DNA of 64,000 nt, from NCBI GenBank assembly GCA_029204225.1, contig CM055095.1, forward strand, positions 71,027,957 to 71,091,956. Reading direction: 5' to 3'. The DNA comes from Diphasiastrum complanatum. Taxonomy: Eukaryota; Streptophyta; Lycopodiopsida; Lycopodiales; Lycopodiaceae. A program made the translations under genes and the position numbers. The notes beneath the pieces are model-generated. The model was not told the DNA's origin and made no database searches. It worked only from the letters and a program-made list of their open reading frames with translations. This document shows, one piece after another, positions 43,791 through 56,690 of this stretch (position 1 is its first letter; each line of letters starts with the position of its first letter).

Positions 43791-44599
43791 CTTCTTGGCA
43801 GATCATATGATTGAATGTAGGTCTGGTGTATAGTACTCAGATTGTGGGAGGCCGTACTTTCACACGTGTGAAGCCTTCTTCAAGGATTTGGGCCATTTAG
43901 TGAGGTTCAAGCATAGATTTTTGATGGATTTTGATGGTTCAACTTGTGCTAATCTTATGAAATCATAATCTATTGTTTCCCTCATCATTTCAAGTGTTTT
44001 AGGATCCTTATTTGCTCTAATTTTTATAGAAAGCTCCCCCAAAGAGAATTGCTCTCCTCCTAGATCTCATTTGAATAGCTTCATACGTAACTACTGCAGA
44101 TCTTGTCGTAAAACGTGGGGATGACTAGCAGCAGAAGCTCGAAGCTTTGAGCGTAGCTGTGTAGGATCAGAAATGCAACAATTAGCAGCATAAATATTCA
44201 AGATGAATCATTCATACAAAGTGCGCAAATGAACAATTAAGTAGTGAGACAAAAATACACTCTGATTAATATCAACAACGAGTACAATGCTTGAAGTGAT
44301 AACTTCAGCTTGATTATTGAGCATGATTATGTTGGCTATAGATAACTCTGATAATATTGAAATATCTTACTTAGCTTGATTCAGCTAGTAATATATATTT
44401 ACAAGTGTCTTCAAAAATATCTTACAAGCATTGAATGCTATTTACCCCAGCCTTTGTATATGTACAAAGTAGGTAACCGCCCTTGAGATATTTAGCTGTG
44501 GTTTTAGGATTGATGATAAGTTGGCGACGTCGGTCTGCCACTATTGCAAAAATCCAAAAAACTCGAAAGTGTCTGTGAACAGGGAAGCTATGCAAATCT
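43791..44599. other. Mostly no gene; one short minus-strand frame
   Basis: A 60-codon minus-strand frame (43,860-44,042; GELSIKIRANKDPKTLEMMR) is charged and protein-like and could be a gag scrap, but I do not recognise it. CACACGTGTG is at 43,861-43,870. Nothing else is visible. Confidence 0.35.
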
Positions 44600-45268
44600 T
44601 GTTGAATTCACACGTGTGGACTGTCCACAACATGTACTTGTGATCTCCTAAGGTGTGTAGATGCACCAAGATCAAGATAGATTGAGATTTAAGATCTATC
44701 TTTGATTCTATGGCAAAAACACACTACTACATGCATTCAATCACTTCCAACTCTCACTCACACGTGTGGGCAGTGTTCCAAAAATAATCTAAGTAGAAAC
44801 AAGTTGCTCTCCTCAGGTAGAGAGAGAAAAATCATCATGAGCTCTCGGGTAGAGAGAGAAATCTAGAAAACCAATTACTCACAAAATCCATTCAATCACA
44901 AAATCAATTAGATCCAAATGAGAAGTACAATGATACTAGTAGATCCTATAAAAGATCTTGCAACTATTTGTGAATTGATTCTCACTAGCTACTCAAATCT
45001 CTCTAAAACAAGATCTATTTTACATCAAATGATGGACTATAGACAAAGTTAGGATCATTTACTCTTAGCACGTGTGAAATACACTAAGTAACCAAATTTG
45101 ACTCAAACTCAATGATATTGCATGGAACACATTGGCTATGATCTCAAAACAATGTCTAGATCACTTATAGATGAGATTGGTAACCATACAACTGTGAACA
45201 AAGATCTAACAAGCAATCTCTTGACCAAACCAAATGTGTCCACCCAGGTCTAGGTGACCTACCTAACA
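44600..45268 (-). repeat. 3' LTR of the mini element
   Basis: Contains CACACGTGTG at 44,609-44,618 and 44,759-44,768. Its first 300 bp match 45,617-45,918 closely. A weak polypurine stretch GCTTTTAAAGAG precedes it in element sense. Confidence 0.65.
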
Positions 45269-45603
45269 CTCTTTAAAAGCTTATAACTTCTGATTGGCTC
45301 AACCAAATGGAATGAAACTGATTGCATCAAAAACTAGACAAAAATAGTTCAAAACAAGCTATCTAGCAAGATTTTTGGATCAAACATGAAAGAGCACTCC
45401 CAAACTGAAATTGGATGTTCCTCACACGTGTCTGAGCACTTGATTCTGTACAGTACCAGGTCAGACCCAATCAATGCCCTATTGATCTCTTTTGATCCAA
45501 AATTGGACAAGATAGCTAGGAAAATGGATCTTGACAATTTCTAGCTCAAGATTGATGAATAGTTTTCACTCAAATGGATCAAAATGCATGGTAACCTTAG
45601 GTA

Positions 45604-45616
45604 GGCTCTGATACCA
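45604..45616 (-). other. Primer binding site for initiator tRNA-Met
   Basis: TGGTATCAGAGCC on the minus strand, touching the LTR end. Confidence 0.88.
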
Positions 45617-45920
45617 TGTTGAATTCACATGTGTGGACTGTCCACAACATGTACTTGTGATCTCCTAAGGTGTGTAGATGCACCAAGATCAAAACTAGAT
45701 TGAGATTCAAGATCTATCTTTGATTCTATGGCAAAAACACACTACTACATGCATTCAATCACTTCCAACTCTCACTCACACGTGTGGGAAGTGTTCTAAA
45801 AATAATCTAAGTAAAAACAAGCTCCTCTCCTTGGGTAGAGAGAGAAAATTATCATGAGCTCTCGAGTAGAGAGAGAAAGCTAGAAAACCAATTACTCACA
45901 AAATCCACTCAATCACAAAG
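45617..45920 (-). repeat. 5' LTR of the mini element, truncated
   Basis: Matches 44,600-44,905. It carries CACACGTGTG at 45,777-45,786; its first palindrome has become CACATGTGTG. Confidence 0.75.
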
Positions 45921-47094
45921 AAAGAAACTCGATGAAAAGATAGAACAAGGTTTTCTGGTAGGGTTCGAGTTACATTCGTCATATTGTCATGTTTATGTAC
46001 CCGAAACTGGCAAGATAAAAGTGGTTCGATATGTTAAATTTGATGAGACGAAATACATAGTAGATAGTGATCTAGTCAACTATGAAATTCTCAAAAATTA
46101 TTATGAGCTACCAACAACAACAGAAAAAAAACAAGCAGAAGATGAAAGAGAGTTACTAGATTCGGAGGGAGGTCAAAATCGAGTGTCTGAAAGACTCGAA
46201 TCGCCAGCTCGAATTCTAGCAAAAAAGCTCGAATCAGAATCGAACTTGAAACCTATAGAATCGAACTCGAAATCACATGTGAAAAGATCTGATAGACAAC
46301 GAGAACCACCAGAGAGGTATGGTCAGGATGTCTTTAATACAACCATCGAATTTTGTGGATTCTCTGACGAACCTTAAAAATTCAAGGAAGCTGTAGATGG
46401 ACCAGATAAAGATCGTTGGATTCAGGCAATGGATGATGCAATGTCATCCATGTACAAGAACAATGTATGGACACTTGCACCTATACCCGATGGCAGAAAA
46501 CCAGTCAAGAGCAAGTGGATCTACAAGATCAAAACAGGTCATGATGGAGAAAACATCATATACAAGACAAGGTTAGTTGCTAAAGGATTTTCACAGAAGT
46601 ATGGGATCGACTACACTGATACTTTCTCACCGGTAGTCAAACATACATCAATTCGTTTGTTATTCGCGTATGCAGTGGCTCATGATTTGAGAATCCGTAT
46701 TGTTGGTGAGAAAACTACTTTCCTGCATGCGTAATTGGAAGAGGACTTATTCATGGACCAACCACTTGGTTTTGTAAGCCAAGAATATCCAGAATACGGA
46801 TGTCACATGAATAAAAGCATTTATGGTCTGAAACAAGCAGCGAGGCAATAGTATATAAATAAGGACGAAGCACTGCGCTCCATAGGCTTCAAACCTCTAT
46901 TTGCTGAATCAAATGTCTATATGAAGCATGTCCAAAATGAAATAATCATTCTAGTTGTTTATGTTGATGACATGCTTATCTTCTCAAGAAGACATAAGTT
47001 AATTTCAGATGTCAAAAGAGACATTTCTGAAATATTTTAGATCACTGACCTAGGAGAAGCTAAAATCTATCTAGGCTTGCAGATCGTGAGAGAC
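45921..47094 (+). pseudogene. Copia family C fragment C1: integrase end, linker and RT
   Basis: It starts inside integrase (KKLDEKIEQGFLVGFELHSS). The Glu/Ser-rich linker follows, then RT: AVDGPDKDRWIQAMDDAMSS, NNVWTLAPIPDGRKPVKSKW, RLVAKGFSQKYGIDYTDTFS. IVGEKTTFLHA stands where the family has the first catalytic Asp (MDVKTAFLHG), so that Asp appears lost. YVDDMLIFS follows near 46,960. Stops are near 46,376, 46,732, 46,848 and 47,038. It is cut at LGLQIVRD by the insertion of gypsy G2 at 47,095. Confidence 0.88.
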
Positions 47095-47996
<902 letters not shown>

Positions 47997-47997
47997 G

Positions 47998-48015
47998 TGG
48001 CGCCGTTGCCGGGAA
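47998..48015 (+). other. Primer binding site for tRNA-Asp
   Basis: TGGCGCCGTTGCCGGGAA, one mismatch from the tRNA-Asp complement, one base after the LTR. Confidence 0.9.
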
Positions 48016-49099
48016 TAGGTTTTCACTAACTAGCATAGCTGCATTTTAGTTATTTCTTGTTTTTTAGAGTAGTTTTAGTGGATTTTGGGGTCGGAAGAGT
48101 TAGTTTTTTGTATTTTCTTGTGTTTGGACTGTTCCTAGCTAGCGGATGAGGTGTGAGAGGGTAGAGGAGACCCTGAACAGCCTCTAAGGGCTTGACATCC
48201 AAACCAAAACCTGAGAAAATCCAAAAAACACACCAATCTACATTTTGGAGTGAAAAAGAGCTAAATTTTTCATCAGATTTTGTTTTCTCCAAAACCAATG
48301 AGAGATAATCCTCACATGACTGGCAGAAGCTCTAAGGTACTGTCCCAGACCTATACAGAAGCCTGCGAGAGTTAGTTCCAAGTAGATTGCAAAAATCAGA
48401 GAAAAAATCATAAAAATTCAAAAAATCCTTGTAAAAAATCAAATAAATTCAAATCTTCACAAGAACTCTCGTAGAGCTCCCTGAAGTTCCATCTCAATGA
48501 GACGAGGACACAAAGAAGCTTGTGAGAGTTAGTTCAAAATCTAAGTGCCTGTGCGAGAGTTCACAGTGGAAAAAAAACAAGAAAGAACCAAAAAACCCTT
48601 GCAAACACTAGAATTTTCAGTTCCAGTGGTCAAGAACCCTCGCGGAGAATTCTGAAGTTCCGTCTCAGTGAGACTAGGACATAGAAGAGTCTACGAGAGT
48701 TAGTCTGATTCCAGTGAGCAGAAAATTGGGTTTAAGTGCTAAAAAATCATTAAAAAGTGAAGATCCAGCAAATCCTTCTAGAGAGAACTCTCGTAGACGA
48801 TCCAAATTGTCAATTTCCATTAGTGATGAAGCCTGCGAGAGTTAGTATTGATTATTGGTGAAGATCAAGCCAAATTAGTGGTTTTGAACCCTCGCAAATA
48901 GTGAAATTTTCATTTAATGTGAGAGTTAACTCTCACAGAGATTTTTAGAGTCAGATCTAGACCAGATTCAGCTCCTGTGATCCTTGCGAGAGTTACTTCC
49001 CAATGATCTGAGAGATATCAAGGTTTTTTGTCTATAAAATAGCTAAAGAACCCTTGCATAGACAACCCTCGCATTAAAGGATCCTCACAAACTAGATTT
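48016..49099 (+). repeat. Gypsy G2 leader with GCGAGAGTTAG / AACTCTCG motifs
   Basis: Non-coding. The forward motif lies near 48,365, 48,518, 48,553, 48,692, 48,837, 48,921 and 48,989. The complementary forms (GAACTCTCGTAGA, GAACCCTCGC) lie near 48,466, 48,640, 48,786 and 48,886. A 65-bp block (CTGAAGTTCC.TCTCA.TGAGAC) occurs twice, near 48,481 and 48,652. Confidence 0.7.
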
Positions 49100-49809
49100 A
49101 TGTGGTCTACATCAGATCCAGCTACTATTAAAATCTCAGGACAATCAGTGCAAGGAGTAAAAAGTTATCAAGGAAAAACCATCGTACAAGGCCTGAATCC
49201 TCAACACCGGCCTATCAATTTGATCAGATCCATAAGATCCAGATTGCATAATATACAAGTAAGATCCAACTATATTGGACCCCACTATTGGATGGATCTG
49301 AAATCTGGAAGATCAGTAGCAAGAAGGACAATGAATCAAGCACCACACCTTTCCATATTAGCATCTGCGCAACAAGAGGCAGAACCAGAACCAGTGCCCA
49401 TGCACCGAATCCACATGTAAGCATGCTATCAGTCTACGTCTGACTCTCATGCATGTCCACTGCATGTAGGGGATCCAATGGGTCAACCCATACCTGCCGC
49501 TCCCTTGCAAGCAGTCCAGAGGGCACCTCGGATGAGCCAAAATACGATGGATCATCAGATCCCATTTGCTTCCTCCAGATCAACAAGCAAGCTTGTGAAA
49601 TCTACGGCGATCGGACACCTGCAGAGAAGTTTATGTTGTTCCCCATGTCACTAGTAGCGGTGGCTCAAGATTGGTTTTTCAATTTGTCAGAGGAAGAAAA
49701 ATCCACTTGGGAAGCAGTTAAAGCAACTCTCATCATGCGCTTTAAACCAAAGAAGTTCCTAGAAGACCCGTTTCTCTTGCTCAGCAAGGTCAAGATGGGA
49801 AAAAAGTGA
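49100..49809 (+). pseudogene. Gypsy G2 gag (broken)
   Basis: An N-terminal frame (49,100-49,420) is not conserved with G1. After a shift, 49,453-49,809 carries the gag core: SDPICFLQINKQACEIYG, LFPMSLVAVAQDWFFNL, and FKPKKFLEDPFLLLSKVKMG. It then stops at 49,807-49,809. The C-terminal half of gag and the zinc knuckles are missing, because the next homology (49,896) is already the protease connector. Confidence 0.85.
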
Positions 49810-49895
49810 GGGAAGAAAGGAGGCAATACCAGAAGATATGGCACTGGGCACAAAGAACATGAGCAGAGGAAAAAGAGCAAGAGAGAGACAACCCT

Positions 49896-51141
49896 ATGGA
49901 ACCTCTTGTTGATGACGAACGGGAACCACAAATGGCCTCACCATTGCGCACTGATCAGAACGATCGATTGCATCATCATGAACCACCTTTCCACATGGTG
50001 AAGCCCGAGGAACTGCACACTGAAAGGCTCATAAGCCTGTCGGCGAGCCGTGTTAGTTTACCCCTCAGAGAATTACTGCGGATTGCACCACAAGCTAAAA
50101 GCCTTTTGGTTGAATGGGCCAAAGTGGACACAGAACCAGTAGCGCCAGAGCCAACAGGCATGCAGTTTGTGATCACCTTTGTAGTAATGGATATACTTGA
50201 ATCTCCATCTGCATACCGTGTTTTACTGAAAAGACCATAGTTGAGGACTGCGCAAGTAGTACACAACTGGGGTACGGGAAAAGTCACCTTTGAGAACAGA
50301 GAGCAAGCTGTAAAAGTCGATCCAACCACATGGATGGTGAAACCACTTGCACCCAAGGCTGATGATGAATCATCCACGACATACGATAGATTGCCCAAGG
50401 CAAGGCAAGGGTGGTCACTATGATTCAGAGACGGATGTCATGAGATGGACAGATGCATTAGCAACGATTGACTACCAAGCATGTCAATATGAATCAAGTC
50501 TTGAACCCAGCACATCTTCACCCAAGTGTTATACCATGGACACACCAATTACATTCGGAGTGAATATGATAAACATAGCATGGCTGTCAGCGGAATCTAT
50601 TGAGAACCCAGTGAACGATGATTTAGTCCCTTGGCAACATGCTTTGACTTACAACAAAGAGACTGAGCTGACTGATGAGTAGTTTCTATAGCACATGGAC
50701 CCAGATCATTATGGAATTAAGAAAGTACCAGCTCAACCGCCGTAAAAATCTGCTATGCCAAAAGTTTCAAGGATAGATCCACCAAGGGCACCTGTGAACA
50801 AGAAGAACCGGTTGAAGCAATGCTACAACTAGGTGATCCGATGGAGTGATCTGCCCGAAGAAGCTATAGCTATAGTGGATGTTGATATTCGCAACCACGA
50901 TGCGAATGTCACACTAGTTCTGAAGAAAGGCAACAAGGACAAATCCACCGATATGACAACAAGAGACAAAAAGAAGGTGTTGGATTTCTTGAAGTCAATC
51001 AGGATGAGCTTTGATACAATGTCATCCTCTACTCAGATGAAGGAGAATCAAAAGATGACAAGTCTGCAACTAGATCGACACGGAGCTGATCAAGCAGGAA
51101 TTGTAGAAGCTGTTAGACGTAGATTTCATTTACGAAATTGA
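49896..51141 (+). pseudogene. Gypsy G2 protease connector and pre-RT linker (protease core deleted)
   Basis: ELHTERLISLSASRVSLPLR is the connector. It then jumps from EPTG to MQFVITFVVMDILESPSAYR, so the D-S/T-G protease core present in G1 is missing. The linker follows (DTPITFGVNMINIAWLSAES, HALTYNKETELTDE) with stops near 50,238, 50,680 and 50,830, then diverged sequence up to 51,141. Confidence 0.8.
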
Positions 51142-52373
51142 GCACACTAAATGGGTATCGCCGATAGTTATAGTACCCAAGAAGAATGGCAAAATGCGAA
51201 CCTGAAGGCGCCAAACGCAGTTACCAAAAAAAACCTTTTGCTCTTTACGGAAAGTGTCCTTGACAGAGTAGCTGGAGTTGATGCCTACAATTTTTTAGAC
51301 GGCTTCAGCGGTTACAACCAAGTGAAGATAGCACCCCAAGACCAGCATAAGACAACATTTGCCATGGAATGGGAAACCTATGCCTATAAGGTGATGCCAT
51401 TTGGACTTTGTAATGCCGAAGCACCTTCCAGCGAGTCATGCAAGCAGCATTCAAAGAGTATTTGCAAAAAAATTTGGAAATTTTCTTGGACGATCTGTGC
51501 ATACATGGACCAGACTATGAACACTTATCCAATTTGGAGAAGGTGCTACAAAAATGCCGCAAATTTCATATTTTCTTGAATTTAGAAAAATGTCAATTTT
51601 GGGTTACTCATGGCTTGATTCTCGGCCATATAGTGTCTAGACCAGGGATCGCCATAGATTTATCAAAAATTAGGATCATTGTTGATCTACCACCTCCAGG
51701 AATGATCCACAAGGTCTACATTTTTATGGGTCATGCATCCTATTACAGGATTTTCATTCTAGATTTTGCGGAGTTAGCACGACCAATCGACAAACTCTCA
51801 ATGGATCCACATTGGAATGAGGAAGCCCTAAAGGCTTTCCAAAAACTTAAAGATGCATTGGTTTCAGCACCAATCTTACGACCACCCAATTGGTCCATTG
51901 AGTTTCATGTGCATATGGACGCATCGAAGTATGCAGTTGGAGTAGTCTTAACCCAGCCAGGAGAACACAAAAAGGAATTTTTGATCCGATTTGCATGCTG
52001 ACAGCTTAGTGACATAGAAATGAATTATTCAACCATAGAGCGGGAAACACTGACAATGATATATGCGACTAAGAAGTTTCAGCATTACCTGATGGCCACA
52101 CACTTTGCTTTTTATACGGGACCATCAACCCTTGCTCTATCTCGTTAACAAAATCTGCAACATAGGGAGAATCACTCGATGGCTACTTATGTTGTTAGAG
52201 TTTGATTATCGGATAGTAGTTCGCAAGGGAAAACAACACTACATGGCAGATCATGTATCGCGTATCAAGGGGAAGGAGGTTGCAACCCAACCCGACGATA
52301 AACTACCTGATGTTGTCTTATTTTATATAGACACAGTACCAAAATGGGCTGCCGACATAGTTGAATATCTATC
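51142..52373 (+). pseudogene. Gypsy G2 reverse transcriptase and RNase H
   Basis: RT: YNFLDGFSGYNQVKIAPQDQ with its catalytic Asp, KVMPFGLCNAEAP, then after a frameshift the active site IFLDDLCIHG near 51,482, and the thumb LGHIVSRPGIAIDLSKIRII. RNase H: PILRPPNWSIEFHVHMDASK (Asp kept), NYSTIERETLTMIY, a shift near 52,115, then DHQPLLYLVNKIC and VRKGKQHYMADHVSR. It ends with PKWAADIVEYL. Confidence 0.9.
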
Positions 52374-53054
52374 TCCAAAAATCATGAAAAAGTGCTCTTT
52401 TTGAGTGTTTTTTAACAAGATCTTGAGATTGTCTGATTTTTAGTTTTTGAAAACTGGTAATCTGTTACATCCATGTTAGATCTGACTGTTGGTGACTCTC
52501 TGGAAGTTCTGATAGATATTTGGTAGCAGATCCATTAGTTTTGGTGAAGTTTGCTCTTATTTTGCTATGGTTTTTGAGATCGAGGTCTCTGATATGCAAA
52601 TTGGAGGGCTTATTGGTGTAATCTGATGATCTGCTTTTCTCTTGATCCTACTTGGAGCTGGATCTTTTTTGATCTCTCTTGGAGCTAGATCTCTCTTGGA
52701 TCTTGTTGGATCTTCTTTTATCTCGCCAGATCTGACTGAATCTTGATGGATCTAGCTTGATTTGTCTTGATCTTCCTGGATCTAGTTGTGATGGTCTAAC
52801 AGATAAACTTTCCATAACATGCCACCACCAACCTAGATTTGTCTCACTACGGTGGCCAGTACTTGTGCAACCGGCTACCGTTGATGGGTGCGGCTCCATG
52901 ATTAAGAATTCCTTTGATGCGAAAAGGACCTTCATCTGTGAATTTTAATTTCTCCTTGATCGAGATAGCACTTGAAACTTGGACAGTCACTAGATCTGAC
53001 CCAGATGCATCTATGAAAATCTCTGCGAGAGTTACTGATGGAAAAAACATCAAG
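52374..53054 (-). pseudogene. Gypsy integrase C-terminus and 3' spacer, antisense fragment
   Basis: The minus strand at 52,980-52,850 reads EKLKFTDEGPFRIKGILNHG and INGSRLHKYWPP, the integrase C-terminal domain seen at 21,000 and 30,650. Below it lies the spacer, with a GATC-rich part at 52,635-52,790. One GCGAGAGTTA at 53,022 ties it to the G2 leader motif family, so this may be the missing 3' part of a G2 copy in opposite orientation. Confidence 0.7.
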
Positions 53055-55444
53055 CCCTAGACAAATTCACAGAGGTCATGAATTGGACTGAAAAATGGAC
53101 TGACAAGAAGGTGAAGCAGTTGAGAATAGACAGTGGAGGAGAATACATCTCCAAACGCTTTGCTGAGTTTTACACCAACAGAGACATACTTCACTTGAAG
53201 ATTGCAGCCTACACACCACAACACAATGGTGTGGCAGAGAGGAGAAATCGGACTCTCATGAAAGCTGCGAGATCCATGATGTCCTATTCAAAGGCATCAA
53301 AATTCTTATGGACTAAAGCAGTAGCTACAGCCAACTATTTGCAAAACAGGACAGGCAGATCCAGTGTTGCACATACCATGCCACACGAGGTTTGGTGGGG
53401 AAACAAACCAAGTCTAACACATGTGCGTATTTTTTAATGCGTTGCATATGCCCACATTCTAGATCAGAAAAGAAATAAATTGGATGAAAAGGTGAAGCAA
53501 AGATTCCTCATGGGATATGATGTTCATTCATCATACTACGGGATCTACATGCTTGACAGCAGACAGATCAAGACTGTCAAAGACGTCGGATTTGATGAGT
53601 CAAAGACAATGGCTGATGGAGATCCAATTGGCTACAAAATCTTGACCAGAGGCTACTATGACCTGCCAACATCTACAGAGGGAGCGGACCCTGAGCACCT
53701 AGAAAAAGATGCTCAAATTCCAGATGAACAGAGTGACAGTTCAAACGATGAGCAGCAAGGCGCACATCCCATACCCAGGACATCTAGTACTCACCGCAGT
53801 TCAGCAGCCAACAAAGGAAAGGCCATTGATCTGACTACGAAGCACCCAGAACAAGATGCTCAAATTCTAGATGAACGGAGTGATAGTTCAGACGACGAGC
53901 AACAAGGTGCACATCCCATACCCAAGACACCTGCTACTCATCGCAATTCAGCAGTCAACAAATGCAAGGCCATCGATCTGACTGCGAACTCTCCAAGAAG
54001 ATCCACGAGGGAAAGAAGAGCACCTATCAGATTTGTGCCTGATAGCTCAGCCTCTATATCAGAGGAGTTTTGTGGATTTGGAGGAGAACCTCAATCATAT
54101 GAAGAAGCTATCAGCTGTCCAAATAAGGACAAGTGGATTAAAGCGATGGAAGATGAGATGAATTCCATGGAGCATAACAATGTTTGGAATCTGGAGCCAT
54201 TACCAATAGACAGGAAGATTGTAAAATGCAAATGGGATTTCAAGTACAAGTATGGACCTGATGGCAACGTATCAAAATACAAGGCCATATTGGTGGCAAA
54301 ATATTTCTCTCAGAAGTATGGTGTTGACTATATTGAAACCTTTTCTCTAGTCATAAAGCATTCGTCCTTACACTTGTTATTTGCATACGCAACAACATAC
54401 AGTCTCAAGATTCACATAGTGGATAAGAAGACCACCTTCTTTACATGGAAAGTTGAATGAAGAGGTCTATATGGACCAACCACCATGATTTATCTACTCA
54501 GGCTTTGCCAACTATGTTTGCTGAATGCAAAGAAGCATATACAGACTGAAGCAGTCTGCCATGAAGTGGTATAAGAAGAAGGATCACATCCTCATATCCT
54601 TAGGATTTCAACCATTGATGGCCAACTACAATATCTATACAAAGGCCACAGATGGAAAAATCGTAATCATAACAGTCTACGTGGATGACACTTTGATCTT
54701 GTCTAGAAGCAATGAGCTGATTGCTCAGGTGAGGCATGATATTTCACAACATTTTGAAATATCAGACCTAGGGAAAGCAAGATTGATAGAGATCTTGATG
54801 GAGGGAAGCTGTATCTTCACCAGTCAAGATATATCTAAAAAATCATTGATGATTTTCAAATGATAGACTACAAGGGAGCTAACACACCAATGGTAGCTGG
54901 AACAGTTCTGACCAAGCAAGACTGCTCGCAGAACGCAGAAGAGCAAGAAGCCATGCAGAATGTGCCCTACAAGAGATTAATCGGATCACTCATGTACTTG
55001 GCAAATAATACACGCCTTGACATTGCTTATGCAGTTTTCAGAATGAGCCAGTTAATGTCAATCCAAGCCCTATGCACTAGAAGATAGCCAAGAAAATTCC
55101 ACAATACCTTCAACAGACAAAGAATTATGGGCCGTGTTTCTCTCAGCATGAAGGATTCTAGATTAAATACTACAGCGATGCGAGCTGAGCATCCCTGAAA
55201 GATGACTGCAAGAGCGTCTCAAGAGGATGCACAATTGTAGTCAGTGCAGCTGTGATATGGATCAGTAGGACGTAGACCGTAATTGTGCAATCATCCTACG
55301 AAGCTAAGTATATTGCAACAACCAAGATGGCGAACGAGCTTACATGGCTCAAGCAATTCCTTGACCGGACTGGGAAAGAACTCCAACGAGCCGCTACTAC
55401 TATTCATGGATAATACATCTGCCATTCATCTAACGAAGGTTATG
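53055..55444 (+). pseudogene. Copia family C fragment C2: integrase to RNase H
   Basis: Integrase reads RIDSGGEYISKRFAEFY and NGVAERRNRTLM, so the second Asp and the Glu are kept. A stop near 53,436 is followed by a 326-codon frame holding a hydrophilic linker, in which about 49 residues are duplicated in tandem, and RT (NNVWNLEPLPIDRKIVKCKW, FSQKYGVDYIETFS). YVDDTLILS lies near 54,680. RNase H is badly broken but still shows SDAS, SYEAKYIATT and WLKQFLD at 55,160-55,390. The fragment is cut at both ends. Confidence 0.87.
53702..53995 (+). repeat. Tandem duplication in the copia C2 linker
   Basis: Two consecutive copies of about 147 bp encode QDAQIxDExSDSSxDEQQGA, HPIPxT and KAIDLT. They keep the frame and differ by scattered substitutions. 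Confidence 0.85.
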
Positions 55445-55666
55445 TAGACAGACTGTTTATGGCCAATTGTTGTCACTTATCAGCAATCAACTTCTGAGAA
55501 GAACTGGATGAATGCCAGCGGACTCCAGCCAATTGGCAATTGCATTTGACAACCTAATTACTTAGTATAAATCAACTGTTCATACATCTCATTGTGAATA
55601 AAATTGTGAATTGTGAAGGAGTTGAGTGTTATTACACAATGCTTCATGTGCTCTTATCAAGCAGCA
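55445..55666 (+). repeat. 5' LTR of copia A5 (3' portion only)
   Basis: Matches 60,025-60,235. Ends AAGCAGCA before the PBS. Confidence 0.85.
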
Positions 55667-55680
55667 TAGTATCAGCGCTA
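55667..55680 (+). other. Degenerate primer binding site
   Basis: TAGTATCAGCGCTA, two changes from TGGTATCAGAGCTA. Confidence 0.75.
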
Positions 55681-55918
55681 GAGATCACTACTTCTTTATC
55701 TGAACCGTCGCGATATCAGACTTGTGATCTCTATTAGGGTCTAATACTATTTCGATATTTGAGCGAAAAGCTCTAATACTTGATCTCTTTTGCGATATCA
55801 AATTATTCTTCAGTTCAAATCAATTTGTTTCGATATCAAAGAATTGATTTCCAATTGTAACGCAGCATTGTATTTTTCTCTTAACGACAATCGAATTATC
55901 GATAGTCTAAAGTTCCAG

Positions 55919-56690
55919 ATGGATTCTCAAAGTAAGGCTGGTCTTATTGCAGACAAGTTGAATGGATCCAATTATCATTTGTGAAAATTTAAGATGAAAA
56001 CCTTGCTAATCGCCAACGAGTTATGAGATGTTGTTATATGTATCGAAGTGAAACCTAACGACAACACATAAGACTCAAAGTGAAAATTGAAGGATGGTAA
56101 AGCTTTCGCGCTTATTATCCTCAATGTATCAGATACTCAAATTGGCCACATAGTTGAAGCTAAAACTTCAAAAGAAGTTTGGGACATCCTGAGCTCACTA
56201 TATGATGTGAGAGACGTAACCACCAAGTTGCACCTACAAAGTATATTCTTCACACTCAAGATGTCGAATAATGATTCTCTTCATAATCATATTAACCAGT
56301 TTAAGAATCTCTTGCAACAGATGCCCGTTGTTGGATCAGTCATAGATGATCAAGATGCAATTATGACATTGCTTTCAACCTCTACATATGAGAACTAGGC
56401 GATGATCATCATGACACATTCAGATTTAGCTCTTACCAGAGTTATCAGTATGTTGCTGCAAGAAGATAATCGAAGAAGTCAAGACACTTTGTCTACCGCT
56501 TCATGCTCTATATGTAAAAAAGGGCTCAAAACGACAGAAGAAGAAAAGCTCCAAGCAGTCTGCATCAAATCAAAAACAGACTCAAAGTCAAGAACAATCA
56601 TCAAATCCACATTCGTCAAAGAAGAAGAGGTTTTGTAGGTATTGCAAATGCAATAACCATGAGATCCAAGATTGCTAAATTCTCAAAGTG
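55919..56690 (+). pseudogene. Copia A5 gag (broken)
   Basis: ATG at 55,919 (MDSQSKAGLIADKLNGSNYH). Stops are near 55,981, 56,024, 56,070 and 56,080. A clear UBN2 segment follows at 56,087-56,398 (TSKEVWDILSSLYDVRDVTT). The zinc knuckle CRYCKCNNHEIQDC is read after a frameshift at about 56,635-56,676. It corresponds block for block to A1 gag. Confidence 0.85.

Larger units (their letters stand above)
44600..45920 (-). mobile_element. Mini LTR retrotransposon (TRIM/SMART-like), minus strand
   Basis: Direct repeats at 44,600-45,268 and from 45,617 start TGTTGAATTC on the plus strand; the complete one ends CCTAACA, giving TGTT/AACA ends. Inside the second copy, 45,604-45,616 is an exact antisense PBS (TGGTATCAGAGCC in element sense). 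Only about 350 bp lie between the LTRs and hold no protein. The 5' LTR is cut after about 300 bp, where plus-strand copia coding sequence begins. Non-autonomous; it would depend on another copia for replication. Confidence 0.7.
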
